Below are positions 37,719 through 48,167 of a stretch of DNA of 64,000 nucleotides, in pieces. The notes beneath the pieces are model-generated. The model was not told where the DNA came from, searched no databases, and was given only the letters and a program-made list of their open reading frames with translations. Position 1 is the first letter of the stretch, and each line of letters starts with the position of its first letter. Both the position numbers and the translations under genes were made by a program. Origin of the DNA: Aquabacterium sp. CECT 9606 (GTDB lineage Bacteria; Pseudomonadota; Gammaproteobacteria; Burkholderiales; Burkholderiaceae_C); NCBI RefSeq assembly GCF_918741295.1, contig NZ_CAKKNB010000002.1:868001-932000 (forward strand), read 5' to 3'.

Positions 37719-39107
37719 TCAGCATTCCACGATGTTGACCGCCAGGCCGCCGCGCGCGGTCTCTTTGTACTTCGTCATCATGTCGGCACCGGTGTCGCGC
37801 ATCGTCTTGATCACCTTGTCCAGGCTGACCCGGTGCGAGCCATTGCCGTGCAGGGCCAGCCGCGCTGCGTTGATGGCCTTGACCGCTGCGATGGCGTTGC
37901 GCTCGATGCAGGGGATCTGAACCAGGCCGCCGACCGGGTCGCAGGTCAGGCCAAGGTGGTGTTCCATGCCAATTTCGGCGGCGTTCTCGACTTGCTCGGG
38001 TGTGCCACCCATCACCGCGCACAGGCCTGCGGCGGCCATGGAGCACGCCACGCCCACCTCGCCCTGGCAACCCACCTCGGCGCCCGAGATGGACGCGTTC
38101 TCTTTGTAGAGCATGCCGATGGCGGCGGCCGTGAGCAAAAAATCCTTCACGCCATCGTCGTTCGCGCCCGGAACGAAGCGCACGTAGTAATGCAGCACGG
38201 CCGGGATGATGCCCGCCGCGCCGTTGGTGGGCGCGGTCACCACCCGCCCCCCGGCGGCGTTTTCCTCGTTCACGGCCAGGGCGTAGAGGTTCACCCAGTC
38301 CATCACGGCCAGCGGGTCCTCCGAGGGCGATGCCGATGTCGACAGCTTGGTGAACAAGTCGGGTGCGCGCCGGGCCACTTTGAAGCCGCCGGGCAGCACG
38401 CCAGGCCGGTGGCAACCTCGGTCCACGCAGGCCTGCATCACCGACCACAAGTGCATCAGACCCTCCTGAGTTTCGCCGTCAGGGCGCCAGTGGTGTTCGT
38501 TGCGCCGCATCACCTCGGCCATGCTGCAGTCCAACTCGCGGGTCAGGCGCAATAAATCAGCGCCGCTGTGAAAAGGGTGAGGCAGCACCGTGGCATCCGG
38601 CGCGATGCGCTTGTGTTGGCGGCCATCGCCCGCGACCTCTTCACTCACCACGAAACCGCCGCCCACCGAGTAGTACTCGTGCGCCCAGATCACCGTGCCC
38701 TGCGCATCTAAGGCTGAAAAGCGCAGGCCGTTGGGGTGGAAAGGCAGGCTCTGCCGCTTGTGAAAGACCAGGTCCTGCTGGGCATCGAAATCCACCCGGT
38801 GCCGGCCCAGCAAAAGCAGGGCGCCTTCTTGTTGCTGCTGGCTCAACAGCCCGGGGATGGCGTCGACGTCCACCTTGTCCGGCTCCTGGCCCATCAGGCC
38901 CAGCAGCACGGCCTTGTCCGAGCCATGACCTTTGCCCGTCGCGCCCAGCGAGCCGAACAGCTCAGCTGTCAGGCGAGTAGCGCGCGCCAGCCGCCCATCG
39001 CTGCCTAACCTGGACACGAACAGGCGCGCGGCCCGCATCGGGCCCACGGTGTGCGAACTGGAGGGCCCGATGCCCACTTTGAAGAGATCAAAAACCGAGA
39101 TGGCCAT
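37719..39107 (-). CDS. sdaA: L-serine ammonia-lyase (iron-sulfur type)
   Basis: This 462-residue single-chain enzyme deaminates L-serine to pyruvate and ammonia. The N-terminal beta domain starts [22 protein letters not shown]. The alpha domain has [20 protein letters not shown], and the [4Fe-4S] cysteines lie in [19 protein letters not shown] and [14 protein letters not shown]. Length and motifs fit SdaA/SdaB. Its start is ATG 39105-39107; the frame further upstream overlaps the PAP2 gene promoter. It is convergent with the glycan cluster and not linked to it. Confidence 0.96.
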   Translation of the reverse strand: MAISVFDLFKVGIGPSSSHTVGPMRAARLFVSRLGSDGRLARATRLTAELFGSLGATGKGHGSDKAVLLGLMGQEPDKVDVDAIPGLLSQQQQEGALLLLGRHRVDFDAQQDLVFHKRQSLPFHPNGLRFSALDAQGTVIWAHEYYSVGGGFVVSEEVAGDGRQHKRIAPDATVLPHPFHSGADLLRLTRELDCSMAEVMRRNEHHWRPDGETQEGLMHLWSVMQACVDRGCHRPGVLPGGFKVARRAPDLFTKLSTSASPSEDPLAVMDWVNLYALAVNEENAAGGRVVTAPTNGAAGIIPAVLHYYVRFVPGANDDGVKDFLLTAAAIGMLYKENASISGAEVGCQGEVGVACSMAAAGLCAVMGGTPEQVENAAEIGMEHHLGLTCDPVGGLVQIPCIERNAIAAVKAINAARLALHGNGSHRVSLDKVIKTMRDTGADMMTKYKETARGGLAVNIVEC

Positions 39108-39181
39108 GGGCTCAGCATAGCCCTTTTGGTGGTTGGGCGTCCTTATACTGGTGCCACACCAAAAACGCTGTCCGGCAAACC

Positions 39182-39859
39182 ATGGTCCTCGATGCAAGCC
39201 TGAGCCCGCCCAGCCGCCTGGTGTTTTGCAAGCTTCAAGCGTCGGCGATCGTGCTGCTGGTGCTGGCCACGCCCTGCTTCGTGGCACTGGCCATGCTGGT
39301 TGCCAGCGAAGGCCATCTCAACGTGCTGGATGCCCAGGCCGGCGAATGGGCGCAGCGCATGCGCTCACCGGCGTGGACCAGCTTCTTCCTGGCCATCACC
39401 CACCTGCATTCGGTCATGGCCATCACGGCCTACACCGCCGGCCTGTCGGTGCTCCTGGCGATGATGCGCAACCACCGCCATTGGCTGCTGCCCTTGTGGA
39501 TGATCGTGCCGGGCGGTGCCTTGTTGAATTTGCTGATGAAGCGGGCTTTCGAGCGTCCGCGGCCGGTGATGGACGATGCCCTGCTGACCTTGTCCACCTT
39601 CAGCTTCCCAAGCGGGCATGCTTCGTCCACCACCCTCATGTACGGCTTCGGGGCCTTGGTGGCGCTGACCCACCTGGGCAAGGCCTCATCGCGTGCCGTC
39701 GTGGGAATGCTGGCTTTGCTGCTGATCGCCCTTGTGGGCTGGAGCCGCGTTTACCTGGGTGTTCACTATTTCACCGACGTGCTGGCTGGCGTGGCCGAAG
39801 GCCTGATGTGGCTGGCCTTGTGCGTCATCGCTTTGTCGGCACGCAGGCGCCCTGGCTGA
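39182..39859 (+). CDS. PAP2 family phosphatase, membrane-bound
   Basis: This 225-residue protein has six predicted membrane helices and the three PAP2 motifs in order: KRAFERPRP (120-128), PSGHAS (143-148) with catalytic His146, and [13 protein letters not shown] (188-200) with His195 and Arg189. Such enzymes dephosphorylate lipid phosphates, including undecaprenyl diphosphate, so it may recycle the lipid carrier used in glycan synthesis. That link is inferred only from the neighbourhood. It is divergent from sdaA. Confidence 0.92.
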   Translation: MVLDASLSPPSRLVFCKLQASAIVLLVLATPCFVALAMLVASEGHLNVLDAQAGEWAQRMRSPAWTSFFLAITHLHSVMAITAYTAGLSVLLAMMRNHRHWLLPLWMIVPGGALLNLLMKRAFERPRPVMDDALLTLSTFSFPSGHASSTTLMYGFGALVALTHLGKASSRAVVGMLALLLIALVGWSRVYLGVHYFTDVLAGVAEGLMWLALCVIALSARRRPG

Positions 39860-40051
39860 CCGGGTTTGAAACGCTGCGCGGCCGCCAAGTCCCAAGGCGG
39901 CGGCAGATGTGATGAGCACCGAAGAGCACTTCACGTGCTCAAGGCTCGTTCCGTGTGTCGGTGTGGACACAAAGTGCATATGCCGCCGACAACTGCGCCG
40001 GCAAAACTGCGCCTGTCCATCCCTCCCAACGAACACATCACAGAGCATTTG

Positions 40052-41410
40052 ATGAAAACACGCAAGTTCTTCATGCCAGTCGCGGGCGCGGTGCTGTTGG
40101 CCCTTGGCGGCTTCCAATTGCGCGCCATCCCCACCGCTGTGGCGGCCACGGTCGCGCGGGGCAGTTACACCAGCGCGCCCACCATCGCGTCGCAGCCGGT
40201 TTCGCAGTCGGTATCGGCAGGTGCCAGCGTCAGTTTCAGTGTCACAGCCTACGGCGCCGCCACTTTGAATTTCCAGTGGCGCAAGGATGGGGCCGACATC
40301 AGCGGCGCCAACGCGTCCACGTTCAACATCGCCTCGGTGGCCGCGGGCAATGCCGGCAGCTACGACGTCGTGGTCACCAACAGCAAGGGCAGCGCGACCA
40401 GTTCGGCAGCCACGCTCTCAGTGGCCCAAACCTCGACTGGCACCATGACAGCCGACGTGGTGGCCGCCGCCCAGACCTTCTACAACGGGCTCAGCAGTTC
40501 CCAGCAGGCCACCGTTCAGAAGACCTGGAGCCTGGACACGGCCCGGACCTGGTCGAACCTGCCCGCCGCCTTGGTGGCACGCAACGGCATTGCCTGGAGC
40601 ACGCTGAGCACCGCTCAAAAGACGGCCGCCCATGCCTTGATCACGGCAGCCTTGGGCTCGAAAGGTGACACCCTGTTCACCGGCATGCAGATGGCGGACA
40701 ACTACCTCAACAGCATCGGCGGCGGCAGCAGCTATGGCGAGGGCCAGTACTACATCACCTTCCTGGGCGCGCCTTCCACCAGTGCCTTTTGGATGCTCCA
40801 GGTGACGGGCCACCACCTGACCTACAACCTGGCTTTCAATGGCAGCCACAAGTCCGCCACGCCCATGTTCCTGGGCGTGGAGCCCAAGGCCTCGTTCACC
40901 TATGGCGGCAGCACCTACGACCCGATGGCAGCGCAGCGCGTGGCCATGGCCAACCTGGGCACGGTGCTGACCGGCTACTCAACGGCCAAGCTGTCGGGCA
41001 CCTACAGCGACCTGGTGTTCGGGGCCAACGGCGCGGGCAATATCGATGGCACTTGCCCGCGCGCGTACTCAAGCAAGTCTGGCCAAGGCATCCCTTATGC
41101 CAATTTGTCCTCGACCCACCAGGCACTCGTCCAGGAGCTCATCAAAGCGTACGTGAACACGCAGGCGGCCGACATGGCCAGCGACTTGCTCTCGGCCTAC
41201 TTGAGCGACACGGCGCTGGCGTCCACCTATGTGGCGTATGCCGGCAGTGGCACCGTCACCACCAAGGGCGACTACTTCCGCATTGACGGCCCGCGCCTGT
41301 GGATCGAGTTCTCGGTGCAAAGCGGTGTGATCGTCAAAAACGACATCCACTACCACACCGTCTGGCGCGACAAGGTCGCCGAGTACGGCGGTCTGTGCGG
41401 CCAAAGCTGA
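40052..41410 (+). CDS. secreted protein with bacterial Ig-like domain and DUF3500 domain
   Basis: This 452-residue protein has a signal peptide (1 to about 33). An Ig-like domain lies at about 44-126 (core Trp76 in FQWRKDGADI and GSYDVVVTN) and lacks the usual cysteines. A DUF3500 domain covers about 135-445, with a conserved-looking GHHL (His254, His255) and a C-terminal HYHTVWRD (His433, His435). The histidines could bind a metal, but the function of DUF3500 is unknown. The PEP-CTERM gene follows after 43 bases and the HupE-like gene 3 bases after that. The start MKTRKFF is set by its signal peptide; the open frame continues upstream without a site. Confidence 0.82.
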   Translation: MKTRKFFMPVAGAVLLALGGFQLRAIPTAVAATVARGSYTSAPTIASQPVSQSVSAGASVSFSVTAYGAATLNFQWRKDGADISGANASTFNIASVAAGNAGSYDVVVTNSKGSATSSAATLSVAQTSTGTMTADVVAAAQTFYNGLSSSQQATVQKTWSLDTARTWSNLPAALVARNGIAWSTLSTAQKTAAHALITAALGSKGDTLFTGMQMADNYLNSIGGGSSYGEGQYYITFLGAPSTSAFWMLQVTGHHLTYNLAFNGSHKSATPMFLGVEPKASFTYGGSTYDPMAAQRVAMANLGTVLTGYSTAKLSGTYSDLVFGANGAGNIDGTCPRAYSSKSGQGIPYANLSSTHQALVQELIKAYVNTQAADMASDLLSAYLSDTALASTYVAYAGSGTVTTKGDYFRIDGPRLWIEFSVQSGVIVKNDIHYHTVWRDKVAEYGGLCGQS

Positions 41411-41453
41411 GCACTGACGCCTTCGATTTCCCACATTGCATCTGGAGTCCACC

Positions 41454-42140
41454 ATGCACATCGCAAAAGCTTCGTTGACCCTGGCCCTGGCCCTGGGTAT
41501 GACCCTCGCCCAGGCCCAATTGGCTGGCGGCACGCCGCCCGACGGCAGCCCGCCTACGGATGGGGGCTCGCCTCCGGGCGATGCCACGAGCGCCACGGGC
41601 ACCTTGACCGATTCGTCCGTCACCATCGGCTACTTCTACAACGACCTGACGACGGCCTTGGCCAGCAGCACCGTCACGGTGGGTGCCGCCGTGGAAGTGA
41701 GTTGCCCGGACGCATTGGAGTTGTGCGCCAGCACCAATGCCAGCGGCAATGGCCTGCTCGATGGCGAGTACATCGACGTTGGCTCGACCAGCATCTCAGG
41801 CCAGTTCCTGGCACCGTTCACTGCCGTGTCCGGTGATACCTTCAATGGCCTGGTGGTCAGCGGCCTCAACTTCGGCGAAGGCTACGTGCTCACCGGGTTC
41901 ACGCTGACCACCAACATCAGTGGCCTGGACGCGAGCGCTGTCAGCTTCACCACCAGTTCGCTGTCGATGAATTGGCTCGGGCTCGACCCCTCTGTGACCA
42001 CCGATGGCACGGCCGTGGGCACCTTCTCGCTGGCGCTTCAAGTGAGCGCGGTGCCGGAGCCTTCTTCCGCGCTGCTGACCTTGTTGGGGCTGTCGTTCCT
42101 GACGGCGCTTCACCTGCGCCGCAAGGGCAGTCAGCCTTGA
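41454..42140 (+). CDS. PEP-CTERM sorting-signal exported protein
   Basis: The protein has 228 residues. It has an N-terminal signal peptide (1-22) and a low-complexity Gly/Pro/Ser/Asp stretch (about 24-46). A beta-rich body follows, then a C-terminal PEP-CTERM signal: VPEPSSALLTLLGLSFLTALHLRRK (200-225), made of a PEP motif, a membrane helix and basic residues. Such proteins are cut and surface-sorted by an exosortase, which must lie elsewhere in the genome. TGGAG six bases before the ATG supports the start. Only the two cysteines of SCPDALELCA stand out in the body. It is probably in one operon with the genes on each side. Confidence 0.88.
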   Translation: MHIAKASLTLALALGMTLAQAQLAGGTPPDGSPPTDGGSPPGDATSATGTLTDSSVTIGYFYNDLTTALASSTVTVGAAVEVSCPDALELCASTNASGNGLLDGEYIDVGSTSISGQFLAPFTAVSGDTFNGLVVSGLNFGEGYVLTGFTLTTNISGLDASAVSFTTSSLSMNWLGLDPSVTTDGTAVGTFSLALQVSAVPEPSSALLTLLGLSFLTALHLRRKGSQP

Positions 42141-42143
42141 GCG

Positions 42144-43352
42144 ATGGCGAGCCCCACGATGCCATCCGCCGTCGATCAAGGCCATGCGTCCATGCCCAGG
42201 GTGCGGCCCCTTGGGTGGGCGGTGTTTTGGCTGGCATTGGTTCTGGCGCTGGTCGGGCGGCCGGCGCAGGCCCATCCCACGCCGGAGTCCCGGGTCTGGA
42301 TCGACACGACCCATGAAGGCTTGCGGCTGACGCTGCTGATGCCATTGAACCGATTGGAGTTCGCCTTCAAGTCAGACCTCACGGTCGAGCCTGAGCAGGT
42401 GATGCGGCGCCATGGCCAGGCGCTCGCCAAGTATGTCCTGGCGCACGTGTCGGTGCGCAGCGGCGACCAACCATGGGCCCTGGAACAGCCTCGGCTTCGG
42501 GTCATCGGCCACGATGCCAGCGCCGACCTGGAAGCGGTGCTGGAGCTGAGGGCACCCAGCGGGGCCAATCCCCGCCAAGGTCTCTTGCGCTACGACGCCG
42601 TCACGCATGAGGTCATGACGCACAGCGTCAAGGTCTACTTGCGCAGCGACTGGGCGGGGGGCAGGGTGGCGCAGGTCCCACGCCCGCTGGCCGAGCTGGA
42701 CTCGACCCATGTGCAGATGCCCTTCGACCTGCCGGCGTCCAGCAGTCCCATGAAGGCGCTGGCGGGCTTGGTGGAAGACGGGGTGATGCACATTGTCCAA
42801 GGCACCGACCACCTCCTGTTCTTGCTGACCTTGTTGTTGGTGAGCCCCTTGGTGGCCTCGGGCGGCCGCTGGACCGGCGCGCGCCCTGCACGTGCGACCC
42901 TGCGCCACACGGCGGCGGTGGTCACGGCCTTCACGGTTGGCCACACGGTGGCCTTGGTGCTGGGCAGCAGCGGCTGGGTTCAGCTGCCTTCTGCCCTGGT
43001 GGAACTGGCCGTTGCTGCCACCATCGCCATATCGGCACTGCACGTCCTCAAGCCCATGTTCAAGCGTGGCGATGTGGTCATGGCCCTGGTTTTCGGGCTG
43101 GTGCATGGCCAAGCCTTCTCGGCCAGCCTGAACGGCGCAGGTTTGCGCTGGCAGCAACATGCGCTGGCCCTGCTGGCCTTCAACCTGGGCATCGAACTGG
43201 TGCAGTTGGCCATGGTGCTGGTGTTGACACCGCTGCTCTGGTGGGTTCAATCCCGCCACCCGCGTGTCGGTGCCCGCTTGCGGCAGGCCATGGGCTTGCT
43301 GGTCTTCGGTGCGGCGCTGTGGTGGGCGCACGAACGTTGGCCTGGGGCTTGA
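42144..43352 (+). CDS. HupE/UreJ-like membrane protein (HupE_UreJ_2 type)
   Basis: The protein has 402 residues. A signal peptide ends near AQAHPTPES (about residue 44), so the mature chain begins with a histidine. An extracytoplasmic domain covers about 45-210. Six membrane helices follow, with the family motifs QGTDHLLFLLTLLL, AFTVGHTVALVLG and FGLVHGQAFSASL, whose histidines could handle a metal ion. HupE/UreJ proteins are linked to nickel or cobalt uptake, but this variant is uncharacterised. It starts three bases after the PEP-CTERM stop. ATG 42168 or 42192 could also be the start. Confidence 0.86.
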   Translation: MASPTMPSAVDQGHASMPRVRPLGWAVFWLALVLALVGRPAQAHPTPESRVWIDTTHEGLRLTLLMPLNRLEFAFKSDLTVEPEQVMRRHGQALAKYVLAHVSVRSGDQPWALEQPRLRVIGHDASADLEAVLELRAPSGANPRQGLLRYDAVTHEVMTHSVKVYLRSDWAGGRVAQVPRPLAELDSTHVQMPFDLPASSSPMKALAGLVEDGVMHIVQGTDHLLFLLTLLLVSPLVASGGRWTGARPARATLRHTAAVVTAFTVGHTVALVLGSSGWVQLPSALVELAVAATIAISALHVLKPMFKRGDVVMALVFGLVHGQAFSASLNGAGLRWQQHALALLAFNLGIELVQLAMVLVLTPLLWWVQSRHPRVGARLRQAMGLLVFGAALWWAHERWPGA

Positions 43353-43394
43353 GACCAGAGGCCGAGGCACAGCGGGAATCGCATTGCCTGATTC

Positions 43395-44420
43395 TCAATC
43401 AGCCCCTTCGGTGTTGCCTCTGCAGTGATTTCCAATCCAAGCGGCAGGGGTTTGCCCTGTCCAGCGCCGGAATGCCCTGTAGAAGGCCGGCAAGCTTGCA
43501 AAGCCAGTGGCACCCGCGACCTGCTGGACGCTGTGTTCGCCTGACGCCAGCAAGGTGCAGGCTTTGGTTTTCTGGCACTGCGCCAGTACCGTCAAGTAAC
43601 TCGTCCCGAGGGCGGCCAACTGGCGGCGTAAAGTGCGGTCGGTCATGCGAAGCAGTGCGGCCATCTTTGCGCTATCGGGTGGCTGGGACAGGTTTTGCAA
43701 AAGCATGGTTTCGACCTGGCCGATCAGGCCGCGCCTTATTTTGAGTTCAGCCAGAGCCACATGCGCGCGCGCCAGCGCTTCGCTGTACTGCACCGGATCA
43801 GCCATGGGCATGGGATAGGCCATGACATGGCGGTCCAAGACAATCTCATTGAACGGTGCATCGAACTGCGGGATTCGACCAAGATACTGAGGATAGAGAT
43901 GCGCATGCGGGGGTGGCGGAAATGCGAGGCGGATGCTCGCAATCCCCTGCCATTGATAGTCCGCCAACCGAATCAACTGGACAAGGCCCCGCATCAAAAA
44001 ATCCACCCGACATACCATGCCCCAAGGGCTGACATGATTGGGCATGAGCCGGATCGCCAACCGGGAATCGTCAGCGTCGGTGACCGACAGCTCGCAAGTC
44101 TCCTGGCTCAACGCGGAGAAAGTCAGCAGGTTCCCAAGCGCTTGACCGAGGTTTGGTGCATGCGCGACCAACATGAGGAAAAGGCCATGGCGAGCCACTG
44201 CTGGTGACGATGCCATCAGCAAGCCCAACTCGGTCCGCCCCGTGATGTGAAGCGCGGCTTGGTACATCTCGTCGAGCAAGGTTGAGGACACCCAATCATC
44301 AGGGGCTGCGCCGAAGGTTCGTTCCTGAAGACGCGGAAGGTCCTTCAGCTGAATCCCTATGGCAGCCAGCATGGTCTCGGTCACCAACAGAGTTTGTCTT
44401 GAGATGCGAGTGACGCGCAT
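43395..44420 (-). CDS. AraC family transcriptional regulator (arabinose-binding-like domain)
   Basis: This 341-residue protein has an N-terminal Arabinose_bd-like domain (about 20-210) and a C-terminal AraC helix-turn-helix pair (about 245-330; SAKMAALLRMTDRTLRRQLAALG and VQQVAGATGFASLPAFYRAFRRWTGQTP). It is convergent with the HupE-like gene and lies downstream of the NTF2-like gene on the same strand. Its codons are less GC-biased than its neighbours', which may mean later acquisition. The target is unknown; the NTF2-like gene 40 bases upstream is a candidate. Confidence 0.87.
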   Translation of the reverse strand: MRVTRISRQTLLVTETMLAAIGIQLKDLPRLQERTFGAAPDDWVSSTLLDEMYQAALHITGRTELGLLMASSPAVARHGLFLMLVAHAPNLGQALGNLLTFSALSQETCELSVTDADDSRLAIRLMPNHVSPWGMVCRVDFLMRGLVQLIRLADYQWQGIASIRLAFPPPPHAHLYPQYLGRIPQFDAPFNEIVLDRHVMAYPMPMADPVQYSEALARAHVALAELKIRRGLIGQVETMLLQNLSQPPDSAKMAALLRMTDRTLRRQLAALGTSYLTVLAQCQKTKACTLLASGEHSVQQVAGATGFASLPAFYRAFRRWTGQTPAAWIGNHCRGNTEGAD

Positions 44421-44460
44421 GGTTGGGCATGGCCTGGGGTGCTGCTTGATGAGGCTCAGT

Positions 44461-44985
44461 TTAGAGACCCGTATAAAGGATGGCCAGAAGGTCGAAGGGG
44501 CTCAATCCCACTTGCAAGAAGCCCAGCCCTGCGTACTGGTGGTACTTCTGAATCAGCCCATGCTCCACATAAAAGGCGATGGCGTTGTGCGACTCATAGG
44601 CCTTGCCAGTGGGCCGAATTCTGTACTTGTTGGGCAATACCCAGGCGTTCATGAAAGTGCCCCTTTCGATCACCTCTACCACCACGATGTTTTCCTGCTC
44701 TGCCATCGACTGAACCTCCCAACGGAAATCAGGAAACGCCACGCCAAAGCTGGCCCACATCTGTGCCCACTTGTCCACCGGCATGGGCTCCCATTGCTTG
44801 GTCAGATTCGAGTAGCGCACAAAGTCCGGGGCGACCAATTGTCGAGCTGCATTGACATCGTTTCGGTTGTACGCCTCGATATACGCATTGACCACGGCGC
44901 GGGGGCTTTGTTGCGCGTGGGACGCCCCCATGCACATGGTCAGTATCAGAACTGCTTGGAACATGAGTCTTGAAATGGGGATCAT
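44461..44985 (-). CDS. secreted NTF2-like / SnoaL-like protein
   Basis: This 174-residue protein has a signal peptide (1 to about 25, ending SHAQ). A single NTF2-like fold follows (about 27-160): a helical start PRAVVNAYIEAYNRNDVNAARQLVAPDFVRYS, then a curved sheet (VVVEVIERGTFMNAW). Many such proteins are small binding or isomerase domains; no catalytic residues can be named. AAAGGA before ATG 44985 decides the start. Base composition is lower in GC than nearby genes, as in the AraC gene after it. Confidence 0.78.
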   Translation of the reverse strand: MIPISRLMFQAVLILTMCMGASHAQQSPRAVVNAYIEAYNRNDVNAARQLVAPDFVRYSNLTKQWEPMPVDKWAQMWASFGVAFPDFRWEVQSMAEQENIVVVEVIERGTFMNAWVLPNKYRIRPTGKAYESHNAIAFYVEHGLIQKYHQYAGLGFLQVGLSPFDLLAILYTGL

Positions 44986-45202
44986 GGAATTCCTTTCGGC
45001 GATGTCGGGTTGATTCACTGGCCTTCGAAAGTATTCGGGCGCGCAACGGTTATGTCATTACCCTCGCCGGACATTGCTTCTCGGGGCCGGCAAGTTCAAG
45101 GGTTTCCGCTCAGACATGACAAGACGAACTTTGGCGAGGCAGCGCTTCAACGCCAGTGGCCGCTGAAAAGCAAAAACTCACCGGCACTCGTGCGGTGGCC
45201 TC

Positions 45203-45230
45203 TTGAAACCTGGCCCCGTGTCCCTATAAT
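45203..45230 (+). promoter_or_regulatory. sigma-70 type promoter of groES-groEL
   Basis: TTGAAA (45203-45208) and a perfect TATAAT (45225-45230) are separated by 16 bases, directly upstream of the CIRCE operator. The wider region 44986-45360 has no gene; it holds this promoter, the operator and a 5' leader of about 120 bases. Confidence 0.85.
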
Positions 45231-45234
45231 AGGT

Positions 45235-45261
45235 TTAGCACTCGTTAGGCTTGAGTGCTAA
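45235..45261 (+). promoter_or_regulatory. CIRCE operator (HrcA binding site)
   Basis: A perfect inverted repeat, TTAGCACTC (45235-45243), nine-base spacer, GAGTGCTAA (45253-45261), starts five bases after the -10 box. It is the classic HrcA repressor site, so groESL is expected to be induced when HrcA loses function in heat. The hrcA gene is not in the window. Confidence 0.97.
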
Positions 45262-45360
45262 CAACCTGCAAGGTTGCCCATTCGAGCCGTTGCAATGTGA
45301 GTAATCACTCACGCTGCAGCCCAATGTCAAAAACCGTTGTCTGATCAGACTGGAGATAAG

Positions 45361-47350
<1,990 letters not shown>

Positions 47351-47389
47351 ATGCCAGCCTGAGCTGTTTGACAAGCTCACGTCAGTCAA

Positions 47390-47420
47390 AAAGGGCCGCA
47401 GCGATGCGGCCCTTTTTTTT
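47390..47420 (+). terminator. intrinsic terminator of groESL
   Basis: A perfect 11-bp stem (AAAGGGCCGCA / TGCGGCCCTTT, loop GCGA) is followed by a run of T, forming a textbook rho-independent terminator 40 bases after the groEL stop. Confidence 0.95.
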
Positions 47421-47574
47421 CATGGGGTGGGCAATACAGTTGTTTATTCGAGCACCGTTAACCGTTTGAGACAATTCCCACCGGAACAGGCGGTTTGCCC
47501 CGGCGCCTGCTGCGGCGACACTCCCGCGGATCAGCGATGTTGCTGTTCTTCCAACGATCACACGGGATTGACCA

Positions 47575-48126
47575 ATGAAAAAATTGATGTCTGTTGCTGC
47601 CTTTGCAGCCATGACGATGTTCGCCGGCGCCGCTTCGGCCCAAGCTTATGTGGGTGGCACGGTGGGCTTCAGCAACTTCAGCGTTGACTGCCCTGGCGGC
47701 ACGAGTTGTGACACTCAAGACACCGCGCTCAAGATTTACGGTGGCTTCACCGTGGCGCCCCACGTTGCGATCGAATTGGCTTACATCAACTTTGGCAGCA
47801 CGACCAGCCGCACCAACGTTGGCTCGCTCAACTGGTACACCGTAGACACCTCGGCTTTGATCGTCAATGGCGCTTATCGCTGGGATTTCTCTCCCAAGTG
47901 GGCTGGCGTTGCACGTCTGGGTCTGGCCAGCGTTAGTTCTGATTTGAGCGGTATCGCTGGCAGCGACTCCGACAGTGCCATCAACCTGTACGCTGGCATC
48001 GGCATCGAATACGCCGTGGCCAAGAACGTCAAGATCGTTGGTGCGATCGACCTGACGTCGTTTGAAGTGGGTGGCAGCGATGGTTCGCTGAACTCCGTCA
48101 GCGGCGGCGTGCAATTCTCGTTCTGA
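47575..48126 (+). CDS. small outer-membrane beta-barrel protein
   Basis: This 183-residue protein has a signal peptide (1-22, ASAQA) followed by alternating beta strands (YVGGTVGFSNFSV, LKIYGGFTVAPHVAIELAYINFG, GVARLGLASVS, INLYAGIGIEYAVAKNVKIVGAIDL) and a C-terminal aromatic residue (GGVQFSF) that matches the BAM recognition signal. It resembles OmpW/OmpA-like porin-fold proteins (outer-membrane beta-barrel family). Two cysteines (CPGGTSC) may form a loop disulfide. Its transport or binding role is unknown. Confidence 0.88.
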   Translation: MKKLMSVAAFAAMTMFAGAASAQAYVGGTVGFSNFSVDCPGGTSCDTQDTALKIYGGFTVAPHVAIELAYINFGSTTSRTNVGSLNWYTVDTSALIVNGAYRWDFSPKWAGVARLGLASVSSDLSGIAGSDSDSAINLYAGIGIEYAVAKNVKIVGAIDLTSFEVGGSDGSLNSVSGGVQFSF

Positions 48127-48167
48127 GTCTGCGCTGACCCTGGTCCGACACCCTGCACAATCGCTGC

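Noticed and set aside
37119..39107. sdaA as part of the glycan cluster
   Set aside because: It is on the opposite strand, convergent, and a serine catabolic enzyme. Nothing ties it to glycan synthesis.
45202..45222. Sigma-32 heat-shock promoter for groESL
   Set aside because: CTTGAAA and a CCCC(G)TGT-like stretch are present, but they are only about five bases apart. The sigma-70 boxes with CIRCE explain the region better.
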